DNA of 64,000 nt from NCBI GenBank assembly GCA_009837395.1, contig VXTP01000030.1, positions 207,211 to 271,210 of the forward strand, in the 5' to 3' direction. The stretch is from Gemmatimonadota bacterium (lineage in GTDB: Bacteria > JAAXHH01). A program made the position numbers and the translations under genes. The notes below the pieces were generated by a model. The model saw only the letters and a list, made by a program, of their open reading frames with translations, was not told where the DNA came from and did not search any database. Positions 42,716-51,494 of the stretch are shown here, piece by piece (positions within the stretch are counted from its first letter, which is position 1; every line of letters starts with the position of its first letter).

Positions 42716-42912
42716 CGGGGGTTCCTTTCGGTGGTCGGAAGGAATGGGTCGGCGCAATACAGAAAACCGGAAATGTACACGGCCGTTCTTCCTAACAGGG
42801 GGTGCTTGCGAAAGAGTATGTTCCGGAACAAAAAGTTAGGCGTGCCCCGAGGGTCTGTCAAGTCACCATAAAACCGTTGACAGGCGTGTCTGCCGGATCA
42901 ACTTACCCGTCC

Positions 42913-43779
42913 ATGCCCACTGATCTCTTCGTATTCGTCCTGCTGTCCGCCGTCCTGCACGCCACGTGGAATTTCGTCGCCCGGCGCAGCTCGGGGAATC
43001 TGACCGTCTTCTGGTGGTCCCTCTGGATCAGCTGCCTGTTCCTGCTGCCCTTCGTGGCGATCGTGGCATCGGGAATGGGCCCCGTGGGATTCCTGGCCAT
43101 GCTGGAAGCCGGATGGTTCTTCGTGCTCGCCACGGGCGTCATCCATACGTTCTACTTCCTGTTCCTGGCCCGGGCGTACGAACACGGCGAGATCTCCCTG
43201 GTCTACCCCATCGCCCGGGGATCGGGCATTGGACTCACGGGTTTCCTCGGATGGCTGCTGCTGGGCGAGGAACTGACGCCGATGGGGGTGGCCGGCATCG
43301 GCCTGATCTGTATCGGGATTCTGTTGATGGGCGTATCGGTCTTCCGGCACACGAGGGCCGTCAACCGCGGATTCGCATCCGCCCTGGTGGTGGGCGCCAC
43401 GATCGTGAGCTACTCCCTCGTCGACAAGGTGGGCGTGAGTATCGTCCATCCCGTCGTATACATCTTCGGCATGTTTTTTTTGAGCGCACTGTTCGCCACG
43501 CCCTTCGTCGCGGTCCGTCACCTGGGGATCCGGTGGAGCGGATTCGCGGAGACCTGGAGGCCCGCGGCGCTGATCGGCATCGGATCCACCGCCGCCTACC
43601 TGATGATCCTCTTCGCCATGACCGTGGGGCAGGTGGGCTACATCGTCGCGCTGCGGGAGTTCGCCGTGGTGCTCGGCGCGGTGCTGGGATTCGTCTTTCT
43701 CAAGGAACGCATCACCCCGCTGAAGGTGGGTTCGGTGGTGATGATCGTCACCGGACTCGTCTTCATCAAATTCGGTTGA
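42913..43779 (+). CDS. EamA/DMT family transporter
   Basis: The 288-residue protein has ten probable membrane helices and two EamA repeats: HATWNFVARRSSGNLTVFWW in the first, LLLGEELTPMGVAGIGLI closing it, and VFLKERITPLKVGSVVMIV closing the second. The ATG at 42913 is the first that fits the family N-terminus; the open frame upstream (from 42802) is in the spacer and not homologous-looking. Exports or imports small metabolites. No strong Shine-Dalgarno is visible. Confidence 0.88.
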   Translation: MPTDLFVFVLLSAVLHATWNFVARRSSGNLTVFWWSLWISCLFLLPFVAIVASGMGPVGFLAMLEAGWFFVLATGVIHTFYFLFLARAYEHGEISLVYPIARGSGIGLTGFLGWLLLGEELTPMGVAGIGLICIGILLMGVSVFRHTRAVNRGFASALVVGATIVSYSLVDKVGVSIVHPVVYIFGMFFLSALFATPFVAVRHLGIRWSGFAETWRPAALIGIGSTAAYLMILFAMTVGQVGYIVALREFAVVLGAVLGFVFLKERITPLKVGSVVMIVTGLVFIKFG

Positions 43780-43900
43780 AGCATGATGGGAAATAGCGCG
43801 TAACGCGCCTTGCTTTCGTGGGCCGAAATGACTACATTGCCTAGCGATTCATTTCGTGATCCGATCATGACCCGACCCGCCCTCGCGCTTCGCTGCTGCC

Positions 43901-43940
43901 GCAGGATATACGCCGCTGTCGCGGGATATACGCCGCTGTC
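43901..43940. repeat. 20-bp tandem repeat, 2 units, upstream of PhoX-like gene
   Basis: Two copies of the 20-base unit GC(A/G)GGATATACGCCGCTGTC, with one difference, lie 30 bases before the start of the PhoX-like gene, in the spacer. Confidence 0.9.
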
Positions 43941-43971
43941 GCCAGAAAATCAATAAAGGAGATCCACGAAC

Positions 43972-45384
43972 GTGTCCCGTCTGAACCGACGTTCCTTCAT
44001 ACGAAACACCGCCATATCCGTTGGCGCGCTGACCGTCGGCGGCACGGCGCTGCAGGGCCTGATCGCCCGGCGCGCACGGGCCATGGTCGGCGGGTACGCC
44101 CACTTAGTCGCGCCTCGCGGGGAAGGGGGATACGGACCCCTTTCCCCCGTGCCCTCGCAGAACACAGGGGAAACCATGCTCGAACTGCCGCAGGGTTTCT
44201 CCTATACCGTTTTCGGCAAGAAAGGCGGCCTCATGTCGGACGGCCATCCCACGCCGGCCGCCCACGACGGCATGGCCGCCTTTGACGCGGGCGGGATGGT
44301 CCGGCTCCTGCGGAACCACGAGATCAACACGGGCAAACCGGTGGAAGCCATCGGCAACCGGGACGCGGCCTACGATCCCACGGCCCCCGGCGGCGTCACC
44401 ACGCTCATCGTCGATCCCACAACGCGCGAACTGGTCCGCGATTTCGTCAGCGTGGGCGGGACGCTCCACAACTGCGCCGGCGGCCCCACGCCCTGGGGAT
44501 CCTGGATCACCTGTGAAGAGACTACGATGGGCACGGACCGGTTCTTCAGTGCGCGCTGGCTCCAGTACCTGGGTGGTTACGACAAGGAGCACGGGTACTG
44601 CTTCGAAGTGCCGGCGGACGCCGAGGAGAGCGTGGCGGCCGAACCCCTGACCGGCATGGGACGGTTCGTCCACGAGGCCATCGCAGTCGATCCAGCTACC
44701 GGTATCGTGTACGAGACCGAAGACAACAATCCGAGCGGGTTCTTCCAGTACATCCCCGATCACCCCGGCGAGCTCGCCCGGGGAGGACGCCTGCGCATGC
44801 TCGCGGTCAAGGATCGGCCCGGATATGACACGCGCGATGGCCAGACCATGGGCACCTCCCTGCCCGTTACCTGGGTCGAGATCGAAGACCCCGATCCCGC
44901 CGGGGCCGGTCTGGACGAGCACATGGTATACCAGGAGGGGGCCGACAAGGGCGGCGCCGCCTTCGACCGCCTGGAAGGGTGCTGGCACGGCAACGGACGC
45001 ATCTTCTTCACCGCGACTACCGGGGGCGACGAAGGCCTCGGACAGGTATGGGAATACCGCCCCGAAAGTGACGACGAAGGCGTGCTGACGCTCCTGTTCG
45101 AATCGCCCGACGCCTCGCTCATGGCCGCGCCCGACAACGTCTGCGTGAGTCCGCGCGGCGGCCTGATCGTGTGCGAGGACTACCGAAACGGGATACAGCA
45201 CATCCGGGGCCTGACTAGCGACGGCCGCGTGTTCGACGTGGCCCGGGACGTGGCCGGCATCGCCTACCGGGGTGAATTCGCCGGGGCGACCTTCAGTCCG
45301 GACGGCGAGACGCTCTTCGTCAACATGCAGCGGCCCGGGCTGACCTACGCCATCTGGGGCCCCTGGCACAAAGGCGCGGTCTAG
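43972..45384 (+). CDS. PhoX-like (DUF839) Tat-exported phosphatase
   Basis: The 470-residue protein begins with a twin-arginine signal (LNRRSFIRNTAISVGALTVG). The PhoX/DUF839 family block TLHNCAGGPTPWGSWITCEE is present, followed by GRFVHEAIAVDPATGIVYE, metal-binding region EDNNPSGFFQYIP and GCWHGNGRIFFTATTGGDEG. PhoX enzymes are monomeric, calcium- and iron-dependent alkaline phosphatases in the periplasm. It starts with GTG at 43972, with AAAGGAG ten bases upstream. Other DUF839 members have unknown roles, so phosphatase activity is probable, not shown. Confidence 0.85.
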   Translation: MSRLNRRSFIRNTAISVGALTVGGTALQGLIARRARAMVGGYAHLVAPRGEGGYGPLSPVPSQNTGETMLELPQGFSYTVFGKKGGLMSDGHPTPAAHDGMAAFDAGGMVRLLRNHEINTGKPVEAIGNRDAAYDPTAPGGVTTLIVDPTTRELVRDFVSVGGTLHNCAGGPTPWGSWITCEETTMGTDRFFSARWLQYLGGYDKEHGYCFEVPADAEESVAAEPLTGMGRFVHEAIAVDPATGIVYETEDNNPSGFFQYIPDHPGELARGGRLRMLAVKDRPGYDTRDGQTMGTSLPVTWVEIEDPDPAGAGLDEHMVYQEGADKGGAAFDRLEGCWHGNGRIFFTATTGGDEGLGQVWEYRPESDDEGVLTLLFESPDASLMAAPDNVCVSPRGGLIVCEDYRNGIQHIRGLTSDGRVFDVARDVAGIAYRGEFAGATFSPDGETLFVNMQRPGLTYAIWGPWHKGAV

Positions 45385-45420
45385 GGACCGTGGCGACATA
45401 GCATCCTCCGGGGAGTACGA

Positions 45421-46203
45421 TTGTTTTCCAGGGAAATCAGCGCATTCAGAGATCGGCTCGCCGGCGGTGAACTGTGTCTCGGTCCCGCCGTGACCTTCAT
45501 CGATCCGGCCGTGACCGAGGCCCTGTGCGATTCAGCCGACTTCATCTGGATCGACACAGAGCACACTGCGATGAACCTGGAGTCGGTCACGAAGCATCTG
45601 ATGGCTGCGCGCGCGGGGGGCACCGCCGCGCTGGTCCGCGTGCCTTCGAGCGCCATAGGGCACGTCAAACCTATCCTGGACGCCGGCGCGCCCGGGATCG
45701 TCGTCCCACAGGTCCGTTCCGCCGCCGAGGTGCGAGGCGTGGTCGACGCCTGTCGATACCCGCCCGTGGGAGACCGGGGCTTCGGACCCCATCGCCCGTC
45801 GAACTACGGACGGGCGTTTGCTGATTTCGACGCCTATGTCGACGACATGAACCGGGACCTCTTCGTCTCGGTCCAGATCGAGCATGTAGAGGCCTACCGT
45901 GAACTGGAGGCCATCGCCGCCATACCCGGCCTGGACAGCCTGGTCATCGGGCCCGTGGACCTGAGCGGATCCATGGGCACCCTGGGGCGGCTCGAAGACG
46001 ACGAGATCGTGGCCGCCATGGAGCGGATCATCGACGTGGGACACGAAGCGGGTCTCTCCATCGGTATGGGCATGGGATCGCAGTACGCCTTCGGCCGCCG
46101 CTGGAGCAACCGGGGCGTCGACTGGATACAGGTCGATTGCGACTACAGCTACCTAATCAGTGGATTCGAACGGGTCGCCGCCGGCGTCCGCGGCGACGAT
46201 TAG
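45421..46203 (+). CDS. HpcH/HpaI-type aldolase (first)
   Basis: The 260-residue protein is a metal-dependent class II aldolase of the HpaI/2-dehydro-3-deoxyglucarate aldolase group: DFIWIDTEHTAMNLESV (near residue 41), ILDAGAPGIVVPQVRSAAE, the metal/substrate strand VSVQIEHVEAYREL and LVIGPVDLSGSMG. It splits 2-oxo-hydroxy acids to pyruvate and an aldehyde. The start is TTG at 45421, with GGGGAG four bases upstream. The dehydrogenase reading frame that follows is in the same frame and begins 24 bases after the stop. Confidence 0.9.
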   Translation: MFSREISAFRDRLAGGELCLGPAVTFIDPAVTEALCDSADFIWIDTEHTAMNLESVTKHLMAARAGGTAALVRVPSSAIGHVKPILDAGAPGIVVPQVRSAAEVRGVVDACRYPPVGDRGFGPHRPSNYGRAFADFDAYVDDMNRDLFVSVQIEHVEAYRELEAIAAIPGLDSLVIGPVDLSGSMGTLGRLEDDEIVAAMERIIDVGHEAGLSIGMGMGSQYAFGRRWSNRGVDWIQVDCDYSYLISGFERVAAGVRGDD

Positions 46204-46227
46204 GCACGCCTTCAGAAAGGCATCGGA

Positions 46228-47364
46228 CTGGCTACCGATTCCCGCCGGACTTCATCGGAAGATCAACTCTACGTCCTGCGTACGGCGCCCGAACCGCTTG
46301 CGAACTTCTGTACAGCGGCGATGGTTGCGGCGGGACTTTCACGGGCGGACGCCAGGCTGACGGCGGACGTCCTGATACGCACCGACATGCGCGGGATCTT
46401 CACCCACGGCACGGTCGCGTTGCGGCGTTACGTGCAATTGATGCGCGACGGCGGGATCGACGTGGGCGCGGTACCGGAAATCACGGACGACGGTCCCGCC
46501 TGGGCACGGATCGACGCTCGCCGGGCCGTGGGTATGGTGGCCTCGCACTACGGCATGACGGTGGCCATGGAAAAGGCCGCACGCTGTGGGATCGGCATGG
46601 CCACGGTACGACGGAGCAACCATTTCGGCGCGGCCTCGGCCTACACGATCATGGCCGTCGAGCACGGGGATGGGTCCCAGACTGGAGCGGACCGGCCCCT
46701 GATCGGCGTCGCCATGAGCAATACCGACGTGGTCATGAACATTCCTGGCGGACGCGGCGCCGCCATCGGCAACAACCCGTTTTCCTACGCCGTCCCGGCC
46801 CGGTCCCAGCCGCCCATCGTGCTGGACATCGCCATGAGCACCGTGGCGGGAGGCAAGGTGGCCTCGTACCAGGCCCGCGGCGAACCGCTCCCGGAAGGAT
46901 GGCTCACCGACGCGGATGGCCTGCCCACGACGGATCCCGGCGTATTCACCGTCACCGGCGCCTTGACGCCTTTCAGTGCGCACAAGGGTTATGGCCTGGC
47001 ATTGCTGGTGGAATCCCTGTCCGGGGTGCTTGCCGGCGCGGGGGTCACTACGGACATCCTGTCCTGGTCCAAGGTCTCGGACGATACCTGCGACGAGGGA
47101 CACACCTTCATGGCCATCGACGTGGGCGCCATGATGCCGCTGGACGACTACTACGACCGCATCGACGAGCTTATCCGCCGCATGCGGGAAGCGCCGAAGG
47201 CGGCTGGCGTGGAACGTACCTATGTGCCCGGGGAGATGGAACTCGACAGCGAAGCGGTCTCCCGGCGCGAGGGCGTGCCGCTCACGCGCATGGCCGCCGA
47301 AAACCTGGCGGGGCTGGCCGACGATACCGGCCTGTCGGACAGTCTGCCCTTCGATTGGCCGTGA
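46228..47364 (+). CDS. Ldh-type (malate/lactate/ureidoglycolate) dehydrogenase, non-canonical start
   Basis: The 378-residue protein belongs to the Ldh_2 family of NAD(P)-dependent 2-oxo-acid reductases: MRGIFTHGTVALRRYV, CGIGMATVRRSNHFGAASAY, IGNNPFSYAVP and the loop HKGYGLALLVESLSG. The family's N-terminus (EPLANFCTAAMVAAGLSRAD) lies upstream of the first ATG at 46321, so translation must begin earlier. Between the preceding stop (46201-46203) and this ATG there is no in-frame ATG, GTG or TTG. CTG at 46228 has AAAGG seven bases upstream, and I use it. An ATC at 46222 or a shortened protein is the alternative. Confidence 0.78.
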   Translation: MATDSRRTSSEDQLYVLRTAPEPLANFCTAAMVAAGLSRADARLTADVLIRTDMRGIFTHGTVALRRYVQLMRDGGIDVGAVPEITDDGPAWARIDARRAVGMVASHYGMTVAMEKAARCGIGMATVRRSNHFGAASAYTIMAVEHGDGSQTGADRPLIGVAMSNTDVVMNIPGGRGAAIGNNPFSYAVPARSQPPIVLDIAMSTVAGGKVASYQARGEPLPEGWLTDADGLPTTDPGVFTVTGALTPFSAHKGYGLALLVESLSGVLAGAGVTTDILSWSKVSDDTCDEGHTFMAIDVGAMMPLDDYYDRIDELIRRMREAPKAAGVERTYVPGEMELDSEAVSRREGVPLTRMAAENLAGLADDTGLSDSLPFDWP

Positions 47365-47374
47365 CGCAGCGAGC

Positions 47375-47450
47375 GTCCGAGACGTACAGGCCGCCGAGAC
47401 GCACTGGCCTTCAATGACGCTCTGACCAGCCGAGACGCATCGGCCTTCAA
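47375..47450. repeat. 22-bp repeats in spacer after dehydrogenase
   Basis: GCCGAGACGCA-TGGCCTTCAA-type units occur at 47393-47414 and 47429-47450 (two differences), with a partial copy at 47375-47392. They fill the spacer between the dehydrogenase and the second aldolase gene; no coding role. Confidence 0.8.
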
Positions 47451-47467
47451 ATACACAGGAGCAAGCA

Positions 47468-48358
47468 ATGCCCACCGTAAACCGTGCTGTCGAACAGCTC
47501 AAGCGGGGCCAGCCCATTTACTATGGCGGCGCCGGCGAACTGAGCTACGAAAAGGGCGTCGAAGCCTCCGGGAGATGGGAAGACTACCTCGTCGTCGAAA
47601 TGGAGCACGGCCTCTTCGACCTGCCGAGTCTCAAGGCTTTCATGACCGGGCTGGCGGACGGCGGACCCGCGCCTACCGGGCACCTGACACCCTGCATCAT
47701 CGTCACGCTGCCCACGAACGGCACCAGCGAGGCTGTCATGCGGGCGAACGCCTGGATGGTCAAGCAACTTCTGGCGCTGGGCGTCCACGGGCTCCTACTG
47801 TGTCACGCGGAGACGCCGGACGCCGTGTGCGCCTTCGTGGAAGCGGCCCGCTACCCCTTCCAGACCCGGGGCGTGGGCGCGGACCTCGGAGTGGGCCAGC
47901 GCGGCTCGGGCGGCCAGGGCTTCGCCGCGCGCACCTGGGGTCTCCCCGTGCAGGAATACGTACAGCGGGCCGACGTCTGGCCCCTGAACCCGGAAGGGGA
48001 GTTGATGCTCGGCCTCAAGATCGAGAACCAGCGCGCCCTGGCCAACGTCGACGAGAGCCTCGCGGTGCCCGGCATCGCCTTCGCCGAGTGGGGCCCGGGC
48101 GACCTGGGCATGTCCTTCGGGTACCCAGACGGTCACGATCCGCCCTACCCGCCGGAGATGATCGCCGCGCGAACCGCGGTGCTGAAGGCCTGCAAGGCCA
48201 ACGGCGTCGCCTTCCTGGACGGGGCGAATCCCGAAAACGTGACCGACCGGATCGACGAGGGCGTGATGGTCTCGGGCTGCAGCCGGGAGGCGGCCGAAAT
48301 CGGTAAGCGCCATACAGGGCGCGACGCGAAGAACCCTTCGGGCATCGGCAGCGCATGA
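47468..48358 (+). CDS. HpcH/HpaI-type aldolase (second)
   Basis: The 296-residue protein is a divergent HpaI/citrate lyase-fold aldolase: EDYLVVEMEHGLFDLPSLKA (catalytic His/Glu strand), GVHGLLLCHAETPDAVCAFV, LMLGLKIENQRALANVDE (metal Glu) and AFAEWGPGDLGMSFG. It is longer than the first aldolase and not its close paralogue. CAGGAG lies seven bases before the ATG. Its last codons overlap the next gene as ATGA, so the two are translated together. Confidence 0.87.
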   Translation: MPTVNRAVEQLKRGQPIYYGGAGELSYEKGVEASGRWEDYLVVEMEHGLFDLPSLKAFMTGLADGGPAPTGHLTPCIIVTLPTNGTSEAVMRANAWMVKQLLALGVHGLLLCHAETPDAVCAFVEAARYPFQTRGVGADLGVGQRGSGGQGFAARTWGLPVQEYVQRADVWPLNPEGELMLGLKIENQRALANVDESLAVPGIAFAEWGPGDLGMSFGYPDGHDPPYPPEMIAARTAVLKACKANGVAFLDGANPENVTDRIDEGVMVSGCSREAAEIGKRHTGRDAKNPSGIGSA

Positions 48359-49029
48359 CGACCTTCACCGTGTACTTCGCCGGCGATCTCTTCGACCACA
48401 AGCACCTCGCCGGAAACGAGCTCCTGGCCGGGGCCGTCGATCGCCGGTCCGGGGGGCGTTACGCCTGCGTCCTGCCCCAGGACCTTGAACAGGCCACGGG
48501 GCGGATGGTCGACATACGGAACCAGGACCTCATGCAGGTGATGGCCTGCGACCTGGGTCTTTTCAACTTCGACGGGACGGACCTGGACTCGGGCACGGTG
48601 GTGGAGTTCATGATGGCCAAGATGCTCGATATCCCTTCCGTCCTCCTCCGTTCCGATTTCCGGGCGTCGGGCGACCAGGAACGGGAAGGCGACGACTGGA
48701 ACCTGATGTGTTCCTTCTATCCCCGGTCGCGGAAGGTCCAGTTCAACGCCATGGCGTGGTACCAGGAAGCACGTCGGGACCGCGGCCCGGGAGACGGTGC
48801 ACCGGCGGCCGACTGGACCGACCGGCTCTACAACCGGATGGCGGACGCCGTCATCGAAGCACTGGACGCGGTACGAACCGAACCCTCCGCCTTCGGCGGC
48901 GACGAAGCACGAATCAACACCGTCTACGCATGGGCGGCGCGGTTTCCGGGCAGCGGGTTCGACAACCTGTGCGGACGCGGGTTCGTGGAGAAAACCATAG
49001 AGGAAAAGCGCCGCAAGGGACTGTTGTAA
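48355..49029 (+). CDS. Nucleoside 2-deoxyribosyltransferase-like protein
   Basis: The 224-residue protein has the family N-terminus TVYFAGDLFDHKHLAGN and the DGTDLDSGTVVEFMMAKMLD segment, where the Asp residues and the Glu of the EF motif are expected in the active site. Relatives move deoxyribose between bases or hydrolyse nucleotides. Coupling to an aldolase by ATGA suggests a catabolic role, perhaps in using modified nucleosides or sugar bases; this is inference. The C-terminal third (TRTEPSAFGGDEARINTVYA-like) is not typical and may be lineage-specific. Confidence 0.75.
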   Translation: MTTFTVYFAGDLFDHKHLAGNELLAGAVDRRSGGRYACVLPQDLEQATGRMVDIRNQDLMQVMACDLGLFNFDGTDLDSGTVVEFMMAKMLDIPSVLLRSDFRASGDQEREGDDWNLMCSFYPRSRKVQFNAMAWYQEARRDRGPGDGAPAADWTDRLYNRMADAVIEALDAVRTEPSAFGGDEARINTVYAWAARFPGSGFDNLCGRGFVEKTIEEKRRKGLL

Positions 49030-49088
49030 ACCGGGCATCAAGCCGCAGCCAGGCCGGACCTTGATCCAATAAGAAAAGGGAGCGCGAA

Positions 49089-50177
49089 ATGATCGACTAT
49101 GGCATGTTCCTCATGCCTGTGCACGACCCGACCAAGCCGCCGGGGCAGTGCTACGACGAAGACATGGAACTGCTGGTGCGTTCGGAGGAGCTCGGGTTCA
49201 GCGAGTTCTGGATCGGCGAGCACCACTCGTCGAGCTACGAGAACATCGTCATGCCCGAGATCTTCATCGGCAAGGCCCTGGGGCTGACCAGCCGCATGCG
49301 GCTCGGCGCCGCGCCCGTTTGCCTGCCCTACCACCATCCCGCCCACGTGGCCGGCCGCCTGGCCTTCCTCGATCATCTCTCCCACGGCAGGTTGAACATC
49401 TGCTTCGGTCCCGGCGCGATACCGACCGATTTGGAGATGTTCGGCATCCGGCCCGAGGACTCCGGCGCCATGGTGGGCGAGGCGATCCAGATGATCATGA
49501 CGCTGTGGACCACCGATCCTCCGTATGATATCAACGGCCGATTCTGGCAGGTGCACGTGGGCCGGGAAGTCCGGGAGGACCTGGGCGTCGGCGTCTACCT
49601 CAAACCTCTGCAGAAACCCCACCCGCCGCTGTCCGTGCCCGTGATCATGCGGGATTCGGCCGGGACCCGCATCGCGGGCCAGAAGGGCTATTCTCCCTTC
49701 AGCCACCACATGGTCGCCTCGAACGTGCTGGCGAACCACTGGGAGACCTACGCAAGCGGCGCGCAATCCGCCGGACAGGAGCCGGACCGGCGCAATTGGA
49801 AGATCTCCCGCAACATCTTCGTGGCGGAGACGACAAAAGAAGCCCGTGAAATGGCGCGGAACAATTCGCTGGGCAAATGCCTGGAATACATCATGAAGCT
49901 CACGGACCTGGGACCGGGGCGGGCGTTCTGGAAACGGGACCTGGACATGCCCGACTCCGAATGCACCCTGGACTACATGATGGACGAGCAGGTCATCGCC
50001 GGCGATCCCGACGAATGCGTGCGGCAATTGCACCGCATGATGGAGGAGACGGGCGAATTCGGCATGTTCATCATGACCGCCCACGACTGGGACGACCGGG
50101 AGGCCTGGATCAACAGCCTGGAACTGTTCGCGAAAGAAGTCATGCCGAGGTTCAACCGGTCGCTCGGTTACGCCTGA
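49089..50177 (+). CDS. LLM class flavin-dependent oxidoreductase (first)
   Basis: The 362-residue protein is a bacterial luciferase-like monooxygenase: MIDYGMFLMPVHDPTKPPG, ELGFSEFWIGEHHSSSYEN, MRLGAAPVCLPYHHPAHVA and LSHGRLNICFGPGAIPTDLE are the barrel strands of this family. It uses FMNH2, supplied by a separate reductase that is not visible here. GGGAG lies seven bases before the ATG. A paralogue follows after 161 bases (the ATG at 50339), so the two arose by duplication. Confidence 0.93.
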   Translation: MIDYGMFLMPVHDPTKPPGQCYDEDMELLVRSEELGFSEFWIGEHHSSSYENIVMPEIFIGKALGLTSRMRLGAAPVCLPYHHPAHVAGRLAFLDHLSHGRLNICFGPGAIPTDLEMFGIRPEDSGAMVGEAIQMIMTLWTTDPPYDINGRFWQVHVGREVREDLGVGVYLKPLQKPHPPLSVPVIMRDSAGTRIAGQKGYSPFSHHMVASNVLANHWETYASGAQSAGQEPDRRNWKISRNIFVAETTKEAREMARNNSLGKCLEYIMKLTDLGPGRAFWKRDLDMPDSECTLDYMMDEQVIAGDPDECVRQLHRMMEETGEFGMFIMTAHDWDDREAWINSLELFAKEVMPRFNRSLGYA

Positions 50178-50215
50178 GTCTGCCGGATAGTTTTCAAAAG
50201 GGACGGGCGCGGGCC

Positions 50216-50297
50216 AGTGTATACCAAGGGTTAGTGTAATCCGCGGGTTAAGTGTATACCGCGGGCGAAGCATATACCGCGGGCAAGTGTATACAAT
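50216..50297. repeat. About 18-bp imperfect repeats containing GTATAC in spacer
   Basis: Units such as GTGTATACC, GTGTATACCGCGGGCGAA and CATATACCGCGGGCAA follow one another, about 4.5 copies, each with the palindrome GTATAC or ATATAC. They lie between the two flavin oxidoreductase genes, ending just before the leader of the second. They could be operator sites or simple duplications. Confidence 0.75.
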
Positions 50298-50338
50298 GTA
50301 GACACATCGTAGATCTAAACCACATATCGGAGCCCAAT

Positions 50339-51403
50339 ATGAACTACGGCATGTTCATCATGCCCTTCCACGACCCGGTGAAGCCGGCGGCGCAGTGCCA
50401 CGACGAGGACCTGGAGCTCATCGTGCGCTGCGAAGAACTGGGTTTTACCGAGTTCTGGATCGGCGAGCACCATACCATGAAGTACGAGAACATCGTCCTG
50501 CCCGAGGCCTTCATCGGCAAGGCCCTGGCCATGACCCACTCCATCCGGCTCGGCACCGCTCCTACGTGCCTGCCCTATCATCACCCCGCCCACGTGGCCA
50601 GCCGGCTGGCCTTCATGGACCAGCTTTCCCATGGGCGGCTCAACCTGTGCTTCGGCCCGGGCAGCGTGACAACGGACCTTGAGCTCTACAAGATCGATCC
50701 GAAGCTCAACAGCGCCATGGCCGCCGAGTCGGCGGAGATGATCCTGCAGATCTGGAGCCAGGACCCGCCCTATCATCTGAAGGGCCGTTTCTGGGAGATC
50801 GACCTGGAAGAAAACGTGGACCGCGACACGCTGATCGGGTACATCCACAAGCCCCTGCAGCAGCCCCATCCGCCCATTTGCGCCCCGGGGATGAGCATGA
50901 ATTCCTCCACCATGAAGCTGGCGGGCGAGAAGGGCTGGTTTCCCATCAGCGCGAACATATCGCCGGGCAACGTCGTGGCCGACAACTGGCGGGTATACGA
51001 GCAGGCGGCCCTTGAATCCGGACGCACCCCCGACCGCAAGGACTGGCGCGTCTCCCGCAGCATCTTCCTCGCGGACAGCAACGAGGAAGCGGAGGCAAAA
51101 GTGCGCAACAATTCCCTGGGCCGGGGCTTCGAATACCTCGGCGGCCTCTTCGACCAGGGCCTGGGGCGGAAGATGCTCAAGCGGGACCCGGACATGCCCG
51201 ATTCGAAGTGCAACCTGGACTACCTGATGAAGGAACAGATCATCCACGGGGACGTGGACGAGGTCGTCCGACGGCTGAACCTGTTGCGGGAGGAGACCGG
51301 CGATTTCGGCACATTGATCCTCATGGGGTACGACTGGGACGACAAGGAATCCTGGCTCCGCAGCATGGACCTCTTCGTGCACGAAGTGATACCGCGCATG
51401 TAA
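50339..51403 (+). CDS. LLM class flavin-dependent oxidoreductase (second)
   Basis: The 354-residue protein closely resembles the preceding gene product: MNYGMFIMPFHDPVKP, ELGFTEFWIGEHHTMKYEN, IRLGTAPTCLPYHHPAHVAS and LSHGRLNLCFGPG. It differs in the loop after residue 150 (QDPPYHLKGRFWEID) and in the C-terminal cap, so substrates may differ. The ATG at 50339 is preferred over an upstream ATG at 50252 that lies in the repeat spacer; GGAG lies seven bases before it. Followed by the creatininase-like gene after 91 bases. Confidence 0.93.
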   Translation: MNYGMFIMPFHDPVKPAAQCHDEDLELIVRCEELGFTEFWIGEHHTMKYENIVLPEAFIGKALAMTHSIRLGTAPTCLPYHHPAHVASRLAFMDQLSHGRLNLCFGPGSVTTDLELYKIDPKLNSAMAAESAEMILQIWSQDPPYHLKGRFWEIDLEENVDRDTLIGYIHKPLQQPHPPICAPGMSMNSSTMKLAGEKGWFPISANISPGNVVADNWRVYEQAALESGRTPDRKDWRVSRSIFLADSNEEAEAKVRNNSLGRGFEYLGGLFDQGLGRKMLKRDPDMPDSKCNLDYLMKEQIIHGDVDEVVRRLNLLREETGDFGTLILMGYDWDDKESWLRSMDLFVHEVIPRM

Positions 51404-51494
51404 AACCGGGCACGGTCGCCGTGCCGCCAAAGCGACGCGTCGTGGCGTCCCGTCCGACCCGGACATCGGCCGCCGCACCGCCAAAGGAGCACAG

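Noticed and set aside
43901-43940. 20-bp repeat as an operator or attachment site
   Set aside because: Only two copies, no inverted symmetry beyond chance and no mobile genes; fits the slippage pattern of the window.
46321-47364. Short form of the Ldh-type dehydrogenase starting at the ATG at 46321
   Set aside because: Family-like residues continue upstream of this ATG in the same frame, so the short form would lack part of the first helix; it remains an alternative.
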